From the NCBI GenBank assembly GCA_003022725.1, contig PXSQ01000049.1, positions 34,629 to 70,050 on the forward strand: a stretch of DNA of 35,422 bases. The letters run 5' to 3'. Source of the stretch: Halobacteriales archaeon SW_7_65_23. Its GTDB lineage: Archaea > Halobacteriota > Halobacteria > Halobacteriales > Haloarculaceae. Below the pieces are notes generated by a model. That model was not told the origin of the DNA, made no database searches, and saw only the letters and a program-made list of their open reading frames with translations. Shown piece after piece: positions 1 through 7,587 of this stretch. The translations under genes were made by a program, and so were the position numbers. Numbering within the stretch: the stretch's first letter is position 1; each line of letters opens with the position of its first letter.

Positions 1-74
1 CTATGTTGCCGGATTCATCCTGCGGCTGAAGCCGCAGGTATTCTCCTCGCTCTTTATAATCACGCACGACCGTA
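1..74. mobile_element. Right part of a MITE-like element cut by the window edge (family F)
   Basis: The tip TCACGCACGACCGTA at 60-74 is identical to the right tip of the complete element at 8477-8585 and is followed by TCA (75-77), the same target trinucleotide. The left tip would lie outside the window if the length is about 109 bp as in the other copy. The interior does not match that copy; it contains a perfect palindrome at 19-38 (CCTGCGGCTGAAGCCGCAGG), a hairpin reminiscent of IS200/IS605-type ends. No transposase is seen. The TCA is followed by the stop codon of the next gene (81-83) after three bases. Confidence 0.55.
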
Positions 75-80
75 TCACGA

Positions 81-251
81 TCACCCGACTTCCTTCCACT
101 CGCGGCCGCACTCGGGACACATGCGGACCCGGCCGAGCTTGTCGGGGTCGTTCTTCGTGTCGAGCTGCTCGTCGCATTCGGCACAGGAGAGGCGCTCGTA
201 GGTGTCCTTCTCGATTTCGCCGGAGCGCAGACCCTTTTGTGTCGACTTCAT
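81..251 (-). CDS. Small zinc-finger protein, HVO_0758-like
   Basis: This encodes 56 residues starting MKSTQKGLRSGE. Two CxxC pairs (CAEC and CPEC) are about 20 residues apart, giving a single zinc-ribbon knuckle, followed by a basic/aromatic end (GREWKEVG). The make-up resembles the small haloarchaeal zinc-finger family named after HVO_0758, a recollection of the family rather than a search result. The ATG at 251 is chosen because the protein family starts there and because a TATA-like box lies at the right distance for a leaderless transcript (274-283). An upstream in-frame start would add 21 non-conserved residues and run through that box. The function is unknown; such proteins may bind nucleic acid or a protein partner. 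Confidence 0.75.
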   Translation of the reverse strand: MKSTQKGLRSGEIEKDTYERLSCAECDEQLDTKNDPDKLGRVRMCPECGREWKEVG

Positions 252-266
252 ACCCCACGGTACTTT

Positions 267-290
267 CCGGGAGTATAAAAAAGCTCCCGG
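267..290 (-). promoter_or_regulatory. TATA box inside a 7-bp inverted repeat
   Basis: CCGGGAG (267-273) and CTCCCGG (284-290) form a perfect inverted repeat flanking an AT-only stretch (TATAAAAAAG, 274-283). The AT stretch lies 23-32 bp upstream of the zinc-finger ATG at 251, where a haloarchaeal TATA box is expected. The inverted repeat could be an operator that overlaps the TBP site, or an RNA or DNA hairpin; this is inference. Confidence 0.5.
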
Positions 291-339
291 AGCCACGGAC
301 CGGCGCCGGGTCATCTGCGCGGGAACGGCCGTCTCCTGA

Positions 340-558
340 TACTGGTGGCTGTACGTACGTGGAAACTCGAATTGAGAATCCAGGCGGAACGGGTCTGTCT
401 CCGCAGATATACAGCCAGACGTGACTCCGTCCAGTGCCAGGACAGTCCATCGGCTGTGTCATGGCCCGAACAATGGGATTTGGGACGGCATGGCGTAACT
501 AAATCACGTCTGGCTGTATACCAGAGACTGGTGAATAAAAGAATTACAGCCACCAGTA
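340..558. mobile_element. MITE-like element, family A, interrupted by a second element
   Basis: The tips TACTGGTGGCTGTA (340-353) and TACAGCCACCAGTA (545-558) are perfect inverted repeats. Both sides are flanked by TGA (337-339 and 559-561), a 3-bp target repeat. An uninterrupted sister copy lies at 7392-7499 with only a few mismatches. Removing the inner element (410-518) and one TA leaves exactly the length of the sister copy. There is no coding capacity. Together with the nested element it fills nearly all of the gap between the zinc-finger gene and the glycosyltransferase. Confidence 0.85.
410..518. mobile_element. MITE-like element, family B, nested in the family A element
   Basis: This is a 109-bp element with perfect 15-bp tips TACAGCCAGACGTGA (410-424) and TCACGTCTGGCTGTA (504-518). 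It is flanked by TA on both sides (408-409, 519-520). Comparison with the uninterrupted family A copy at about 7460-7475 shows that one TA is the original target. TA duplication is characteristic of the IS630/Tc1-mariner group, so the mobilising transposase may be of that type (inference). It has no ORF of its own. Confidence 0.8.
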
Positions 559-616
559 TGAGGGACCGTTCCGACAGATCGCGGGGCTTTTTGCGATCCA
601 CCCATATACATAGCCG

Positions 617-1759
617 ATGGAGTACGTCCAGGAGCGGATCGCGACCCTCCACGACTTCGGGACCGCGCAGCCGGCGGCGCCGACCGATCGGGCGACTGTG
701 GTGGTGCCGCTGACCGAACGGGACCACGCCAGCCTCGCGGCCGAGCGGGTGCTCTCGACGCTCGAACAGGTCGATCCCGGCCGGGTGCTGATCGCGCTGC
801 GGGCCGACGAGCACGAGATCGCCGACATCGTCTCGTGGGTCGACTCGTTCGACCTGCCGTCGACGGTGCTGTGGTGTACTGCCCCACGGGTCGAGTCGCG
901 GCTCCAGGAGGAGGGGCTCGACGGGACCGCCGGCAAGGGCCGGGACGTCTGGCTCGGCCTCGGAGTCGCCGGCGACAGCGAATACGTCGTCGTCCACGAC
1001 GCCGACGTGGTGTCTTACGACGCGACGCACGTCCCGCGGCTCCTCTTCCCGCTCGCTCGTGACTATGCGTTCGTCAAGGGGTACTACGCCCGCGTCGAGA
1101 ACGACCGCCTCTACGGGCGGCTGTTCCGGCTGTTCATCGCGCCGATGCTCCGCGCGCTCGCCGCCGAAGCCGCCCCGGAGCACGGCGGCGCCGGGAACCG
1201 TGACCTGCTCGCTTACCTGTCCTCGTTCCGTTACGCGCTGGCCGGCGAGTTCGCGACGACAGGCGCGCTCGCCCACCGGCTCCGCGCCCCCCGTGACTGG
1301 GGGCTGGAGATCGGTACCCTCGGCGACGCCTACGACGCGGCCGGCTTCGAAGGGACTGCCCAGGTCGACCTCGGCATCCACGAGCACGACCACCGCTCGG
1401 TCGGCGGCCCGGACGGCCTCGGCGAGATGGCCGGCCAGGTCGGCGCGACGCTGTTCACAGTGCTGGAGGAACACGGGATCGACCCCGACTACGGGACGCT
1501 CCCCAACCGCTACGGCGCGTGCGCCCGGGACATGATCAATCAGTACGCGACAGACGCGGCGTTCAACGACTTTACCTTCGACCCCGAGGGAGAGCGCGAC
1601 CAGGTCGACGCGTACGCCGGGGCGATCCGACCGCCGGCGGCCGACGACCGCCTGCCGGCCTGGCGCGACGCCGACCTCGACCCGGAAACCGTCGCAGGGC
1701 TCTCCGCCGCCGCGATCGAGGAGCACACGTCCGCAGGGTACGCGAGCCGCCCACATTAA
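617..1759 (+). CDS. GT81-like glycosyltransferase (glucosyl-3-phosphoglycerate synthase-like)
   Basis: This 380-residue protein has a GT-A type nucleotide-sugar glycosyltransferase fold. A beta-strand lead (ATVVVPLTERD, around 26-36) is followed by GKGRDVWLGL (107-116) and the metal-binding DAD motif at 128-130 (VVVHDADVV). Further on, PRDWGLEIGTLGDAY and an Arg/His-rich IHEHDHRS resemble the acceptor region of GT81 enzymes such as glucosyl-3-phosphoglycerate or mannosyl-3-phosphoglycerate synthase. These make glycosylglycerate compatible solutes from NDP-sugar and 3-phosphoglycerate. The donor and acceptor cannot be read from sequence. The stop codon TAA (1757-1759) is also the left target repeat of the element that follows. 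A nested repeat element lies 58 bp upstream, so the promoter is close to or inside repeat DNA. Confidence 0.75.
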   Translation: MEYVQERIATLHDFGTAQPAAPTDRATVVVPLTERDHASLAAERVLSTLEQVDPGRVLIALRADEHEIADIVSWVDSFDLPSTVLWCTAPRVESRLQEEGLDGTAGKGRDVWLGLGVAGDSEYVVVHDADVVSYDATHVPRLLFPLARDYAFVKGYYARVENDRLYGRLFRLFIAPMLRALAAEAAPEHGGAGNRDLLAYLSSFRYALAGEFATTGALAHRLRAPRDWGLEIGTLGDAYDAAGFEGTAQVDLGIHEHDHRSVGGPDGLGEMAGQVGATLFTVLEEHGIDPDYGTLPNRYGACARDMINQYATDAAFNDFTFDPEGERDQVDAYAGAIRPPAADDRLPAWRDADLDPETVAGLSAAAIEEHTSAGYASRPH

Positions 1760-1867
1760 TACTGTTGGACGTAATTTCGTGGAGTCACGCGTCACGTTCA
1801 GCCGTTCACCCGTGCGAATACAGCCAGGAGAGTGTCACGATGTGACACAGAGTTACGTCCGACAGTA
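1760..1867. mobile_element. MITE-like element, family C, directly after a stop codon
   Basis: This is a 108-bp element with tips TACTGTTGGACGTAA and TTACGTCCGACAGTA (one mismatch between the arms), flanked by TAA at 1757-1759 and 1868-1870. The left TAA is the stop codon of the glycosyltransferase. The element is the reverse complement of the copy at 9034-9141, with only two mismatches in 108 bp. It has no ORF of its own. Confidence 0.85.
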
Positions 1868-1941
1868 TAAGCGTGTGGCGGCGCTATCAGTCGTAAACTA
1901 CCGCGCCCTGCACCGCTACCGCTGCTCGGTCGCCGAGCCAG

Positions 1942-2190
1942 TCAGCTGGTGACCATCCAGGTCGTGCTCGAGGAGTACCCCCACTTCTCGACGTCGATGG
2001 CGAAGTCGCCCTCGGCGATGGCCGTCATGTTGGTGCCGACTTCCTTGGCGGACAGCCCGAGTTCGTCCGCGATGAGCCGGGACTTGAAGTACGTCTGCTC
2101 GTCTGCGTGCTCGTGCAGGTACGCGAGAATCCGCTGCTGTTTCTCCGACAGGCCGGGCGCCTCCACCCGGATGTCCGCGGTCGTGCTCAT
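1942..2190 (-). CDS. DUF7123-type small winged-helix protein
   Basis: This 82-residue protein starts MSTTADIRVEAPGLSEKQQR. The pattern QQRILAYLHEHADEQTYFKSRLIADELGLSAKEVGTNM is a winged helix-turn-helix: the recognition region is LGLSAKEVG and the wing ends with DVEKWGYSSSTTWMV. I recall it as the haloarchaeal DUF7123 family. It is likely a DNA-binding or nucleoprotein factor; no regulated gene can be named. It stands alone, with a 225-bp gap to the TRAM gene in which I see no gene. Confidence 0.75.
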   Translation of the reverse strand: MSTTADIRVEAPGLSEKQQRILAYLHEHADEQTYFKSRLIADELGLSAKEVGTNMTAIAEGDFAIDVEKWGYSSSTTWMVTS

Positions 2191-2415
2191 ACCTCACTAG
2201 AGCCGGTCCCCACGTATAGCCCGTTTGGTACGATCGATAAATTCGGTTGCCATCCTGCGATTGTCGCCAGTATCCCGTCGTTGTCGATCTTCGCTGCGAA
2301 CCGTCCGGACGCTGTCGATGGTGTCAGTAGTTTCCGACAGGGCGTTATGGCCGCCAGGACGGCTAGCACGGCGCTGGCGGCGGGCGTGTGTGCTGGTACG
2401 CGAGTGAAAGACCAG

Positions 2416-2814
2416 TCAGATAGTTTCTGAGAGCGGTTCGCCGACGGCGAAGTTGGACTTGACCTCCGTCACTTCGATCTTGACGCGCTCGCCGATCTCG
2501 GTGTCGGGGACGATGATGACGTAGCCGCGCTCGACGCGGGCGATCCCGTCGCCCTGCTTGCCGATGTCCTCGATCTCGACGTACCGGATCTCGCCGGGTT
2601 CGACCGGCGGCTGGGGTTCGCCGGGTGCACCCCCCTCGGTCCCGTTGGTCGATTCGTCCTCGGAAGCGGGGGCGACCAGCGCCACCCGGTAGCTCTCGCC
2701 CGGCTCGACGGAGCCGGCCTCGATCTCACGCCGCGGCAGCTCGACGACGTATCGGTCGCCCTCCGCGGAGATGTCAGCACTGAACAGACACAGGAGTTCG
2801 CTCGAGATTTCCAC
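2416..2814 (-). CDS. TRAM domain protein
   Basis: This is 132 residues if started at the GTG giving VEISSELLCLFSADI. The C-terminal half (GEIRYVEIEDIGKQGDGIARVERGYVIIVPDTEIGERVKIEVTEVKSNFAVGE, described by its key residues I-x-D-I-G-x-x-G-D-G-I-A and G-E-x-V-x-V) is a TRAM domain. It is a small beta-barrel that binds RNA and in archaea has been linked to RNA-chaperone or cold-shock roles. The N-terminal half carries a haloarchaeal leader domain. The open frame continues upstream, but the GTG matches the family start and avoids low-complexity translation. Residues 60-85 form a Pro/Glu/Gly-rich linker. Confidence 0.8.
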   Translation of the reverse strand: MEISSELLCLFSADISAEGDRYVVELPRREIEAGSVEPGESYRVALVAPASEDESTNGTEGGAPGEPQPPVEPGEIRYVEIEDIGKQGDGIARVERGYVIIVPDTEIGERVKIEVTEVKSNFAVGEPLSETI

Positions 2815-2936
2815 AGTAGTAGACCTCCTCTGCCTTTCCCATCGACTGCCACCGTCAAAGTAGTTGTCGTCTCGGCTCGGCAAATTATTCCCTCGTGTGA
2901 TATATTCCCACCCCGGGCGCATTCTTCCGGGGAGGC

Positions 2937-3635
2937 TCAGCGCGGGGTCCCGTCGGCGCGTTTCGGGCCTTCGGAGTCGTAGACGACGACCTCGTCCGCC
3001 GCGGCGTCGGTCGGCTCGTAGTTGTCCCGGACGGCAATCGCCTCCTCGAGTTCGCGGACCGCCCGGCGTTTGAGTGTGGCCGCGAGCGCCTCCGCGTCCT
3101 CGCGGGAGATGTCCCGGCCCAGCCCCTCGCACTCGTGGGCGCGGACCGGCCCCTCCCGGTCGACGGCGGCGCCCATCGGCTGGCTCGTCCCGCCGAGGTC
3201 GACGCTGAACGGGTAGGTCTGACAGATCAGCGGCCGGTCCTCGTAGACGGTGCAGACGCCGCCGTCGGCGTCCCCCTCGTAAAACGTGCAGTCGCCGCAG
3301 CCGTCGGTCTGCAGCGCCCACTCGAACGTCTCCCCGCCGGGGCCGTCCGGGCTATCGGAGAGTCCGTAGGGCATCGGCCGCGCGACGTCGCGCCAGTCGT
3401 AGTCGCCCCGTGCCTGGAGCTGCCGGATCTCGTCCGGAAAGACGGTGGCGGTGTGCTCCTCGACATCCTCGTCGGGGTCGTCGGCGGCTTCGTCGTCGGC
3501 GCCGTCGCCGCAGGTGGCTCCCCGGCAGCAGGCGCCACACTGCGTGCACTCGAAGCCGATGCGCTCGATAACGTCGGCGAGGTCGCTGACGCGGAGTGAC
3601 CGGGCGCGTTCGAGTTCGCTTTCGAGGCTTTCCAC
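2937..3635 (-). CDS. YkgJ-family cysteine cluster protein
   Basis: This is 232 residues from the GTG giving VESLESELERARSL. A dense cysteine cluster (CTQCGACCRGATC, around residues 30-42) is followed by further cysteines in GCGDCTFYEG and GGVCTVYEDRPLICQTYPF. This is the pattern of the YkgJ / UPF0153 Fe-S or zinc cluster family, whose role is unknown. An acidic insert (about 20 residues rich in Asp/Glu/Ala) separates the first and second groups and is probably a haloarchaeal surface adaptation. The frame stays open upstream, but that part would be low-complexity, so the GTG at 3635 next to the first alpha-helix is preferred. About 150 bp of non-coding DNA separate it from the ABC operon. Confidence 0.8.
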   Translation of the reverse strand: MESLESELERARSLRVSDLADVIERIGFECTQCGACCRGATCGDGADDEAADDPDEDVEEHTATVFPDEIRQLQARGDYDWRDVARPMPYGLSDSPDGPGGETFEWALQTDGCGDCTFYEGDADGGVCTVYEDRPLICQTYPFSVDLGGTSQPMGAAVDREGPVRAHECEGLGRDISREDAEALAATLKRRAVRELEEAIAVRDNYEPTDAAADEVVVYDSEGPKRADGTPR

Positions 3636-3783
3636 ACTGTTTTGTTCGGGTCTGTGGGGAAAAGCACATTGTTGGAGGTGCCGTTGGATTTTTCCGAACT
3701 GCAAGAACTGTTTTCGCCGGAACTGTGGCGGTGAAAGCGTAGACTTTCCTACGTGAGCGTGGCGATCCACCGGCGAAAAGCGT

Positions 3784-5394
3784 TTATGAGGTCTCTTCGG
3801 ACAGGTTCTCGTTGAGGTCGTTGCCCGCCCCGACGGAGCCCATCTCCGGGTGCCCGTGCCGGCACGATTCGCAGTACCAGTTCTCGCCCTCTTCGATCGT
3901 GTACAGCGGGAGTCCGGCGACGACGTACTCCTCGGTGTACTCCCGGCGGACGCCTTTTTCGACCCGGTCGAGACAGACCGAACACGCCTCGTTGGTGTCG
4001 GAGACGACGTGCTCTTCGACGCTCTGGGTCGGGCCGAACGTCGTCGGCGGGTGCCGATCCTGGATGCGCCGGTACGTCGGCGGGAACACGCGCAACCCGA
4101 GCACGAGCAGCGCCAGCCCGACCATGATCGGCACGGCCGAGAAGCCGGCGGAGACCAGCACGGCGATCCCGGCGATAAACAGCCCCATGCCGGCGGCGAA
4201 CGCCCCGAGCGACCCGGACTCGTCGCCCTCGTATCCCTGCGGCGGTGCCGGGTCCTCGCCGGGCATCCGTTCGGTCCCGTCGGCACGGAGAACCTTCTTC
4301 TCGGCCGTGTACGAGTAGTGGTACCACCCGTAGAGGAGGTTGCCGACACCGCCCGTGAACATCAACAGGAGCGCGTGTACCGCGATCGAGCCGACGCCGC
4401 GGTCGACAAGCACCACCTCGTCGCCGGCGTCGTACTCGATATCCCAGTCGTTGGCGACGTAGTCGCTGACCCGCCGCCTGAACTCCTCGAGGGACTGCTC
4501 CGACGGGTCGTCGGAGGCGTCGGCCGAGGAGTCGGTCGCGTCGACCGCGCCGACGAGCTGGTGGCCACAGTCCGAGCAGTAGCTGTCGTCCGGCTCGACC
4601 GCTTCGCCGCAGTTCGAGCAGTACGACGGCCCGCCGTCGGGGACCGGATGATCGCGGCGATCTGCCATTGGCTTGACGAACGGCACCCACTCCCAAAACT
4701 GCTCCTCGAAGAACTGGTCGGCCGGCGTCCGCTCGGCGATGTGGCCGTCGGACATCAGCGTGATGGTGTCGCCGACCTCGCGGGCGAACCCCATCTCGTG
4801 GGTGACCACGAGCATCGTCATGCCCTCCGCCGCGAGGTCGCGCATCACGTCGAGCACCTCGCCGACGAGTTCGGGATCCAGCGCGCTCGTCACCTCGTCG
4901 AACAGCATCACCTGCGGGTCCATTGCGAGCGCGCGGGCGATGGCGACCCGCTGTTGCTGGCCGCCCGAGAGTTCGGCCGGGTAGGAGTCGGCCTGGTCGC
5001 CCAGCCCCACCTCCGCGATCAGCTCCTCGGCCTGCTCGCGCGCCTGGGCTTCGGGGACGCCCTTGACCTCGGTCGGCCCGATCATGATGTTCTCGATGGC
5101 CGTCATGTGCGGGAAGAGGTTGAACGACTGAAACACCATGCCGACGCGCTGGCGGAGGCGGTTGACGTCGGCATCGGGTGCGGAAATGGAATCGCCCGCC
5201 AGCCGGATCTCGCCGCTCTGGATCTCCTCGAGGCGGTTCGTACACCGCAGCAGCGTCGATTTGCCCGACCCCGAGGGGCCGATGATGACGGCGACCTCCT
5301 GGGCTTCGACCTCGAGATCGATGTCCTTGAGGACGTGCGTCCGCCCGAAGTACTTGTTCACGCCCTCGAACTCGACGAGGGCCTCGCCTACCAT
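3784..5394 (-). CDS. Polar amino-acid ABC transporter ATPase fused to a zinc-ribbon membrane module
   Basis: One open frame of 536 residues. Residues 1-242 are a GlnQ/ArtP-type ATPase: Walker A GPSGSGKS (39-46), Q-loop FQS (88-90), signature LSGGQ (142-146), Walker B VMLFDE (162-167), H-loop His199. From Met243 (codon 4668-4666) a second protein begins with no stop between: zinc ribbon (CSNC...CSDC), an alpha/beta stretch, two or more transmembrane segments ([36 protein letters not shown] and following), then a second Cys pair set (CSVC, CESC). Similar zinc-ribbon membrane proteins occur alone in other haloarchaea, as far as I recall. The ATPase lacks the usual tail after its last strand, so a deletion may have joined two genes; translation from Met243 as a separate protein is also possible. 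It overlaps the permease gene by 7 bp and is the last gene of the operon. Confidence 0.75.
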   Translation of the reverse strand: MVGEALVEFEGVNKYFGRTHVLKDIDLEVEAQEVAVIIGPSGSGKSTLLRCTNRLEEIQSGEIRLAGDSISAPDADVNRLRQRVGMVFQSFNLFPHMTAIENIMIGPTEVKGVPEAQAREQAEELIAEVGLGDQADSYPAELSGGQQQRVAIARALAMDPQVMLFDEVTSALDPELVGEVLDVMRDLAAEGMTMLVVTHEMGFAREVGDTITLMSDGHIAERTPADQFFEEQFWEWVPFVKPMADRRDHPVPDGGPSYCSNCGEAVEPDDSYCSDCGHQLVGAVDATDSSADASDDPSEQSLEEFRRRVSDYVANDWDIEYDAGDEVVLVDRGVGSIAVHALLLMFTGGVGNLLYGWYHYSYTAEKKVLRADGTERMPGEDPAPPQGYEGDESGSLGAFAAGMGLFIAGIAVLVSAGFSAVPIMVGLALLVLGLRVFPPTYRRIQDRHPPTTFGPTQSVEEHVVSDTNEACSVCLDRVEKGVRREYTEEYVVAGLPLYTIEEGENWYCESCRHGHPEMGSVGAGNDLNENLSEETS

Positions 5395-6287
5395 CGTCGC
5401 CTCCCGAGGCCTTTCCCGATGGAGCCAAGCAGCCGCCGCAGCCGCGACCGATCGCCGTCCTCGTCCTCGCTGCTCCAGTCGGCCCGGCGTTCGAGGAGGC
5501 TGATCACCAGGCTCATCGTCATCGTCACTGCCAGGTAGAACAGGCAGACCCACACCAGCGGCGTCCAGGGGTCGAGCTGGTTGCTGTTGATGTTCCGGAA
5601 CACACTCATGATCTCGTGGATCGCGATGACCGTCAGCAGGGAGGTGTCCTTGACGAGGATGATCTGGTCGTTGCCGATCGCCGGCAGGGCGTTGCGCCAG
5701 GCCTGAGGGAGGATCACCCGGCGCATCGCCTGGACGTTGGACATGCCCAGCGAGCGGGCCGCCTCCAGCTGGCCGTCGGGAACGGCGCTGACGCCGCCGC
5801 GAATCGCCTCCGCCACGTAGGCCTTGGAAATACGGGCGGTGATCGGGGAGGAGGAGATCCGGGCGACGCCCATGATCGTCGGGAACTGGCCGATCCCCCA
5901 CAGCCGCGGGACGCCGAAGAAGATGACGAACAGCTGGAACAGAAGCGGCGTTCCCCGGAAAAACTCCACGTAAGCCTTGGAGATGCGGGCGGTGATCGGG
6001 GAGGATGAGACCCGGGCGATGCCCATGATCGTCCCCAGCGAGACCGAGAGGATGCTGGAGACGACGACGATGAGCACCACCAGTTTGAACGCCTCGACGA
6101 ACCGCGGGAACACCGACTGTAGCAGCCGGTAGTCGACCTGTGTCGCGAGGATCCAGCCCAGAAACGACGCGATCGCCAGCGCGAACGCGGCCGCGACTAG
6201 CTCCCCGAGGCGCTTGACCGCCACGTCGTTCGCGAGGATACCGCCGTCGCTGACGCTCGATCCCTCTTCTGCGTACGTGTCTGCCAT
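5388..6287 (-). CDS. Polar amino-acid ABC transporter permease with internal duplication
   Basis: This 299-residue membrane protein belongs to the HisM/GlnP permease family. The N-terminal helices (around 30-48 and 66-90), the [19 protein letters not shown] segment, the EAA loop ([22 protein letters not shown], about 175-196) and the closing helix [20 protein letters not shown] are typical. The oddity is residues 137-158, which repeat residues 86-107 almost exactly (TIMG[17 protein letters not shown]). They sit where the family normally has a hydrophobic transmembrane helix ending in SGAYxAE. The DNA shows a 67-bp in-frame repeat. Transport may therefore be impaired. It lies 63 bp downstream of the binding-protein gene and overlaps the ATPase gene by 7 bp. 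Confidence 0.85.
   Translation of the reverse strand: MADTYAEEGSSVSDGGILANDVAVKRLGELVAAAFALAIASFLGWILATQVDYRLLQSVFPRFVEAFKLVVLIVVVSSILSVSLGTIMGIARVSSSPITARISKAYVEFFRGTPLLFQLFVIFFGVPRLWGIGQFPTIMGVARISSSPITARISKAYVAEAIRGGVSAVPDGQLEAARSLGMSNVQAMRRVILPQAWRNALPAIGNDQIILVKDTSLLTVIAIHEIMSVFRNINSNQLDPWTPLVWVCLFYLAVTMTMSLVISLLERRADWSSEDEDGDRSRLRRLLGSIGKGLGRRRW
5814..6033. repeat. 67-bp in-frame direct repeat inside the permease gene
   Basis: Copies at 5814-5880 and 5967-6033 differ at about 6 of 67 positions and are offset by 153 bp (51 codons). Both are in the same reading frame and encode nearly the same 22 residues. The downstream copy (lower coordinates) replaces the sequence expected for a conserved transmembrane helix. 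Confidence 0.85.
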
Positions 6288-6350
6288 GGGTTGACAATGA
6301 GACTGGGGGGTAATGAAGCTGCCGTGAACGCTGACCGCGCCGGACGGCGG

Positions 6351-7289
6351 TCAGCCCGCGAAGTACTCGCTGTAGATCTCGTCGTACCTGCCCGACTCCT
6401 TGACCGCCGCGAGCGCCTCGTTGACCGCTTCCAGGAACTCGTCGTCGTCCTCGCGGAACGCGATGCCGTAGTTCTCGACGGTCAGCGTGAGGTACTCCGG
6501 CGCATCCTGGCCGGCCTCCGCGGCGGCGCCTTCGCCCTCCAGGAACACGATCCCGTCGTTCTCGTTGGCGAACTCGGCGTTGACCGTGTTGTCGTTGACG
6601 ACGGCCGCCACCTGGTTGTTGATCAGCGCGTCGAACGCGCCCGTGATCTGGTCGTAGCTCTGGATATCCAGGTCGCCGTCGAGCTCCTCTTTGAGCTGTT
6701 GAGCCGCACCCTCGCCGGTCGTATTCTTCTGGACGCCGACAGACTCGCCCTGCAGGTCCTCCTTGGACTCGATGTCGCTATTTTCGAGTACGATCACCGT
6801 CTGGTAGGCGGTGAAGTACGGGTCCGAGAAGTCGACCTCCTCGTCGCGCGTGTCGTTGATCGTCATCGCGCTCATGATGACGCGGAAGTTGCCGTTGTTC
6901 AGCGACGGGATGATCCCGTCCCAGGCGGTCTTCTGGAACTCGTACTCCAGCCCCATCTCGTCGACGAAAATCGCCTCCGCCATCGCCGGGTCGAACCCCG
7001 TCAGGTCGCCGTCCTCGGTCCGGTACTCGAACGGTTTGTACGGGATGTCCGATCCGATGGTGACGACACCGTTGTCCAGCCCGTACGGGTTCTCGTCGCC
7101 GTTTCCGTTACCGGTACCATTCCCGTTGCCATTCCCATTCCCGTTTCCGTTGCCATTCCCATTGCCGTTACCATTCCCATTGCCGTTCCCATTGCCGTTG
7201 CCTCCCTCGTCGTCGTCGCTGGTACAGCCTGCGAGGGCGGCGACTGTCGTTCCTGCCGCGATCGTTTTGAGGTATTTCCGTCGACGCAT
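6351..7289 (-). CDS. TAT-exported lipoprotein, amino-acid-binding protein of the ABC transporter
   Basis: This is 312 residues. The leader [22 protein letters not shown] has basic residues with a twin arginine and a lipobox ending at Cys22, typical of haloarchaeal TAT lipoproteins anchored outside the membrane. An acidic Ser/Asp stretch and a long (Gly-Asn) repeat (about residues 30-66) form a flexible tether. The remainder is a family 3 solute-binding domain: [12 protein letters not shown], the [12 protein letters not shown] motif, and the two-lobe hinge with [12 protein letters not shown] and YGIAFREDD. The ligand is a polar amino acid, not further defined. It is the first gene of a three-gene operon with the permease and ATPase. 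The start is supported by a TATA-like box about 26 bp upstream (7311-7319). Confidence 0.9.
   Translation of the reverse strand: MRRRKYLKTIAAGTTVAALAGCTSDDDEGGNGNGNGNGNGNGNGNGNGNGNGNGNGNGTGNGNGDENPYGLDNGVVTIGSDIPYKPFEYRTEDGDLTGFDPAMAEAIFVDEMGLEYEFQKTAWDGIIPSLNNGNFRVIMSAMTINDTRDEEVDFSDPYFTAYQTVIVLENSDIESKEDLQGESVGVQKNTTGEGAAQQLKEELDGDLDIQSYDQITGAFDALINNQVAAVVNDNTVNAEFANENDGIVFLEGEGAAAEAGQDAPEYLTLTVENYGIAFREDDDEFLEAVNEALAAVKESGRYDEIYSEYFAG
7098..7203. repeat. Hexanucleotide repeat encoding the Gly-Asn tether
   Basis: Near-tandem 6-bp units of the type CCRTTN (minus strand GGNAAY) encode alternating Gly and Asn in the lipoprotein linker. Synonymous third-base differences between units suggest the array is not brand new, but its length could still vary by slippage or unequal exchange in whole codon pairs without shifting the frame. 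Confidence 0.85.
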
Positions 7290-7309
7290 GCCCGCTCCTC
7301 GTAGCCGCT

Positions 7310-7320
7310 TCTACTTAAAT
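7310..7320 (-). promoter_or_regulatory. TATA-like box for the transporter operon
   Basis: The minus-strand AT-rich stretch ATTTAAGTAG is centred about 26 bp upstream of the lipoprotein ATG (7289). This fits a haloarchaeal TATA element with a leaderless or nearly leaderless transcript for the three-gene operon. Confidence 0.5.
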
Positions 7321-7391
7321 GAGTCGCCGGATTGAACAGTTCCTACCGCGAGCGGCAGTCGACAGCAGGACGCCGACGACACTGGCTGTGA

Positions 7392-7499
7392 TACTGGTGG
7401 CTGTAAGTACGTGAAAACTCGAATTGAGAATCCAGGCGGAACGGGTCTGTCTCCGCAGATAGCAGAGACTGGTGAGTAAAAGAATTACAGCCACCAGTA
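7392..7499. mobile_element. MITE-like element, family A, uninterrupted copy
   Basis: This 108-bp element has the same tips as the copy at 340-558 and the same orientation, with few mismatches in the shared parts. It is the empty-site reference for the element nested in that copy. The flanks are TGA on the left (7389-7391) and TTA on the right (7500-7502). They do not match each other, and the right flank is shared with the adjoining family C element. Confidence 0.85.
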
Positions 7500-7502
7500 T
7501 TA

Positions 7503-7577
7503 TACTGTCGGACGTGACTCTGTGGAATGGCAAGACACGCAAACCGGCGTATGCACACGTTTTCACGTCCGACAGTA
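7503..7577. mobile_element. MITE-like element, family C-related short copy
   Basis: This 75-bp element has tips TACTGTCGGACGTGA and TCACGTCCGACAGTA... the right tip is read at 7563-7577. The flanks are TTA (7500-7502) and TCA (7578-7580), both of the TNA type but not identical. Its interior differs from the 108-bp family C copies. It abuts the family A copy with only a shared trinucleotide between them, and ends 10 bp before the stop codon of the MBL-fold gene. Confidence 0.8.
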
Positions 7578-7587
7578 TCACCACGCC

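Noticed and set aside
2815-3321. N-terminal extension of the TRAM protein
   Set aside because: The upstream frame lies antisense or out of frame to the YkgJ gene and reads as Arg/Gly-rich sequence; the GTG at 2814 matches the family start.
7098-7203. Short tandem array that could be mistaken for a CRISPR
   Set aside because: Units are 6 bp without spacers and encode a Gly-Asn linker in frame.
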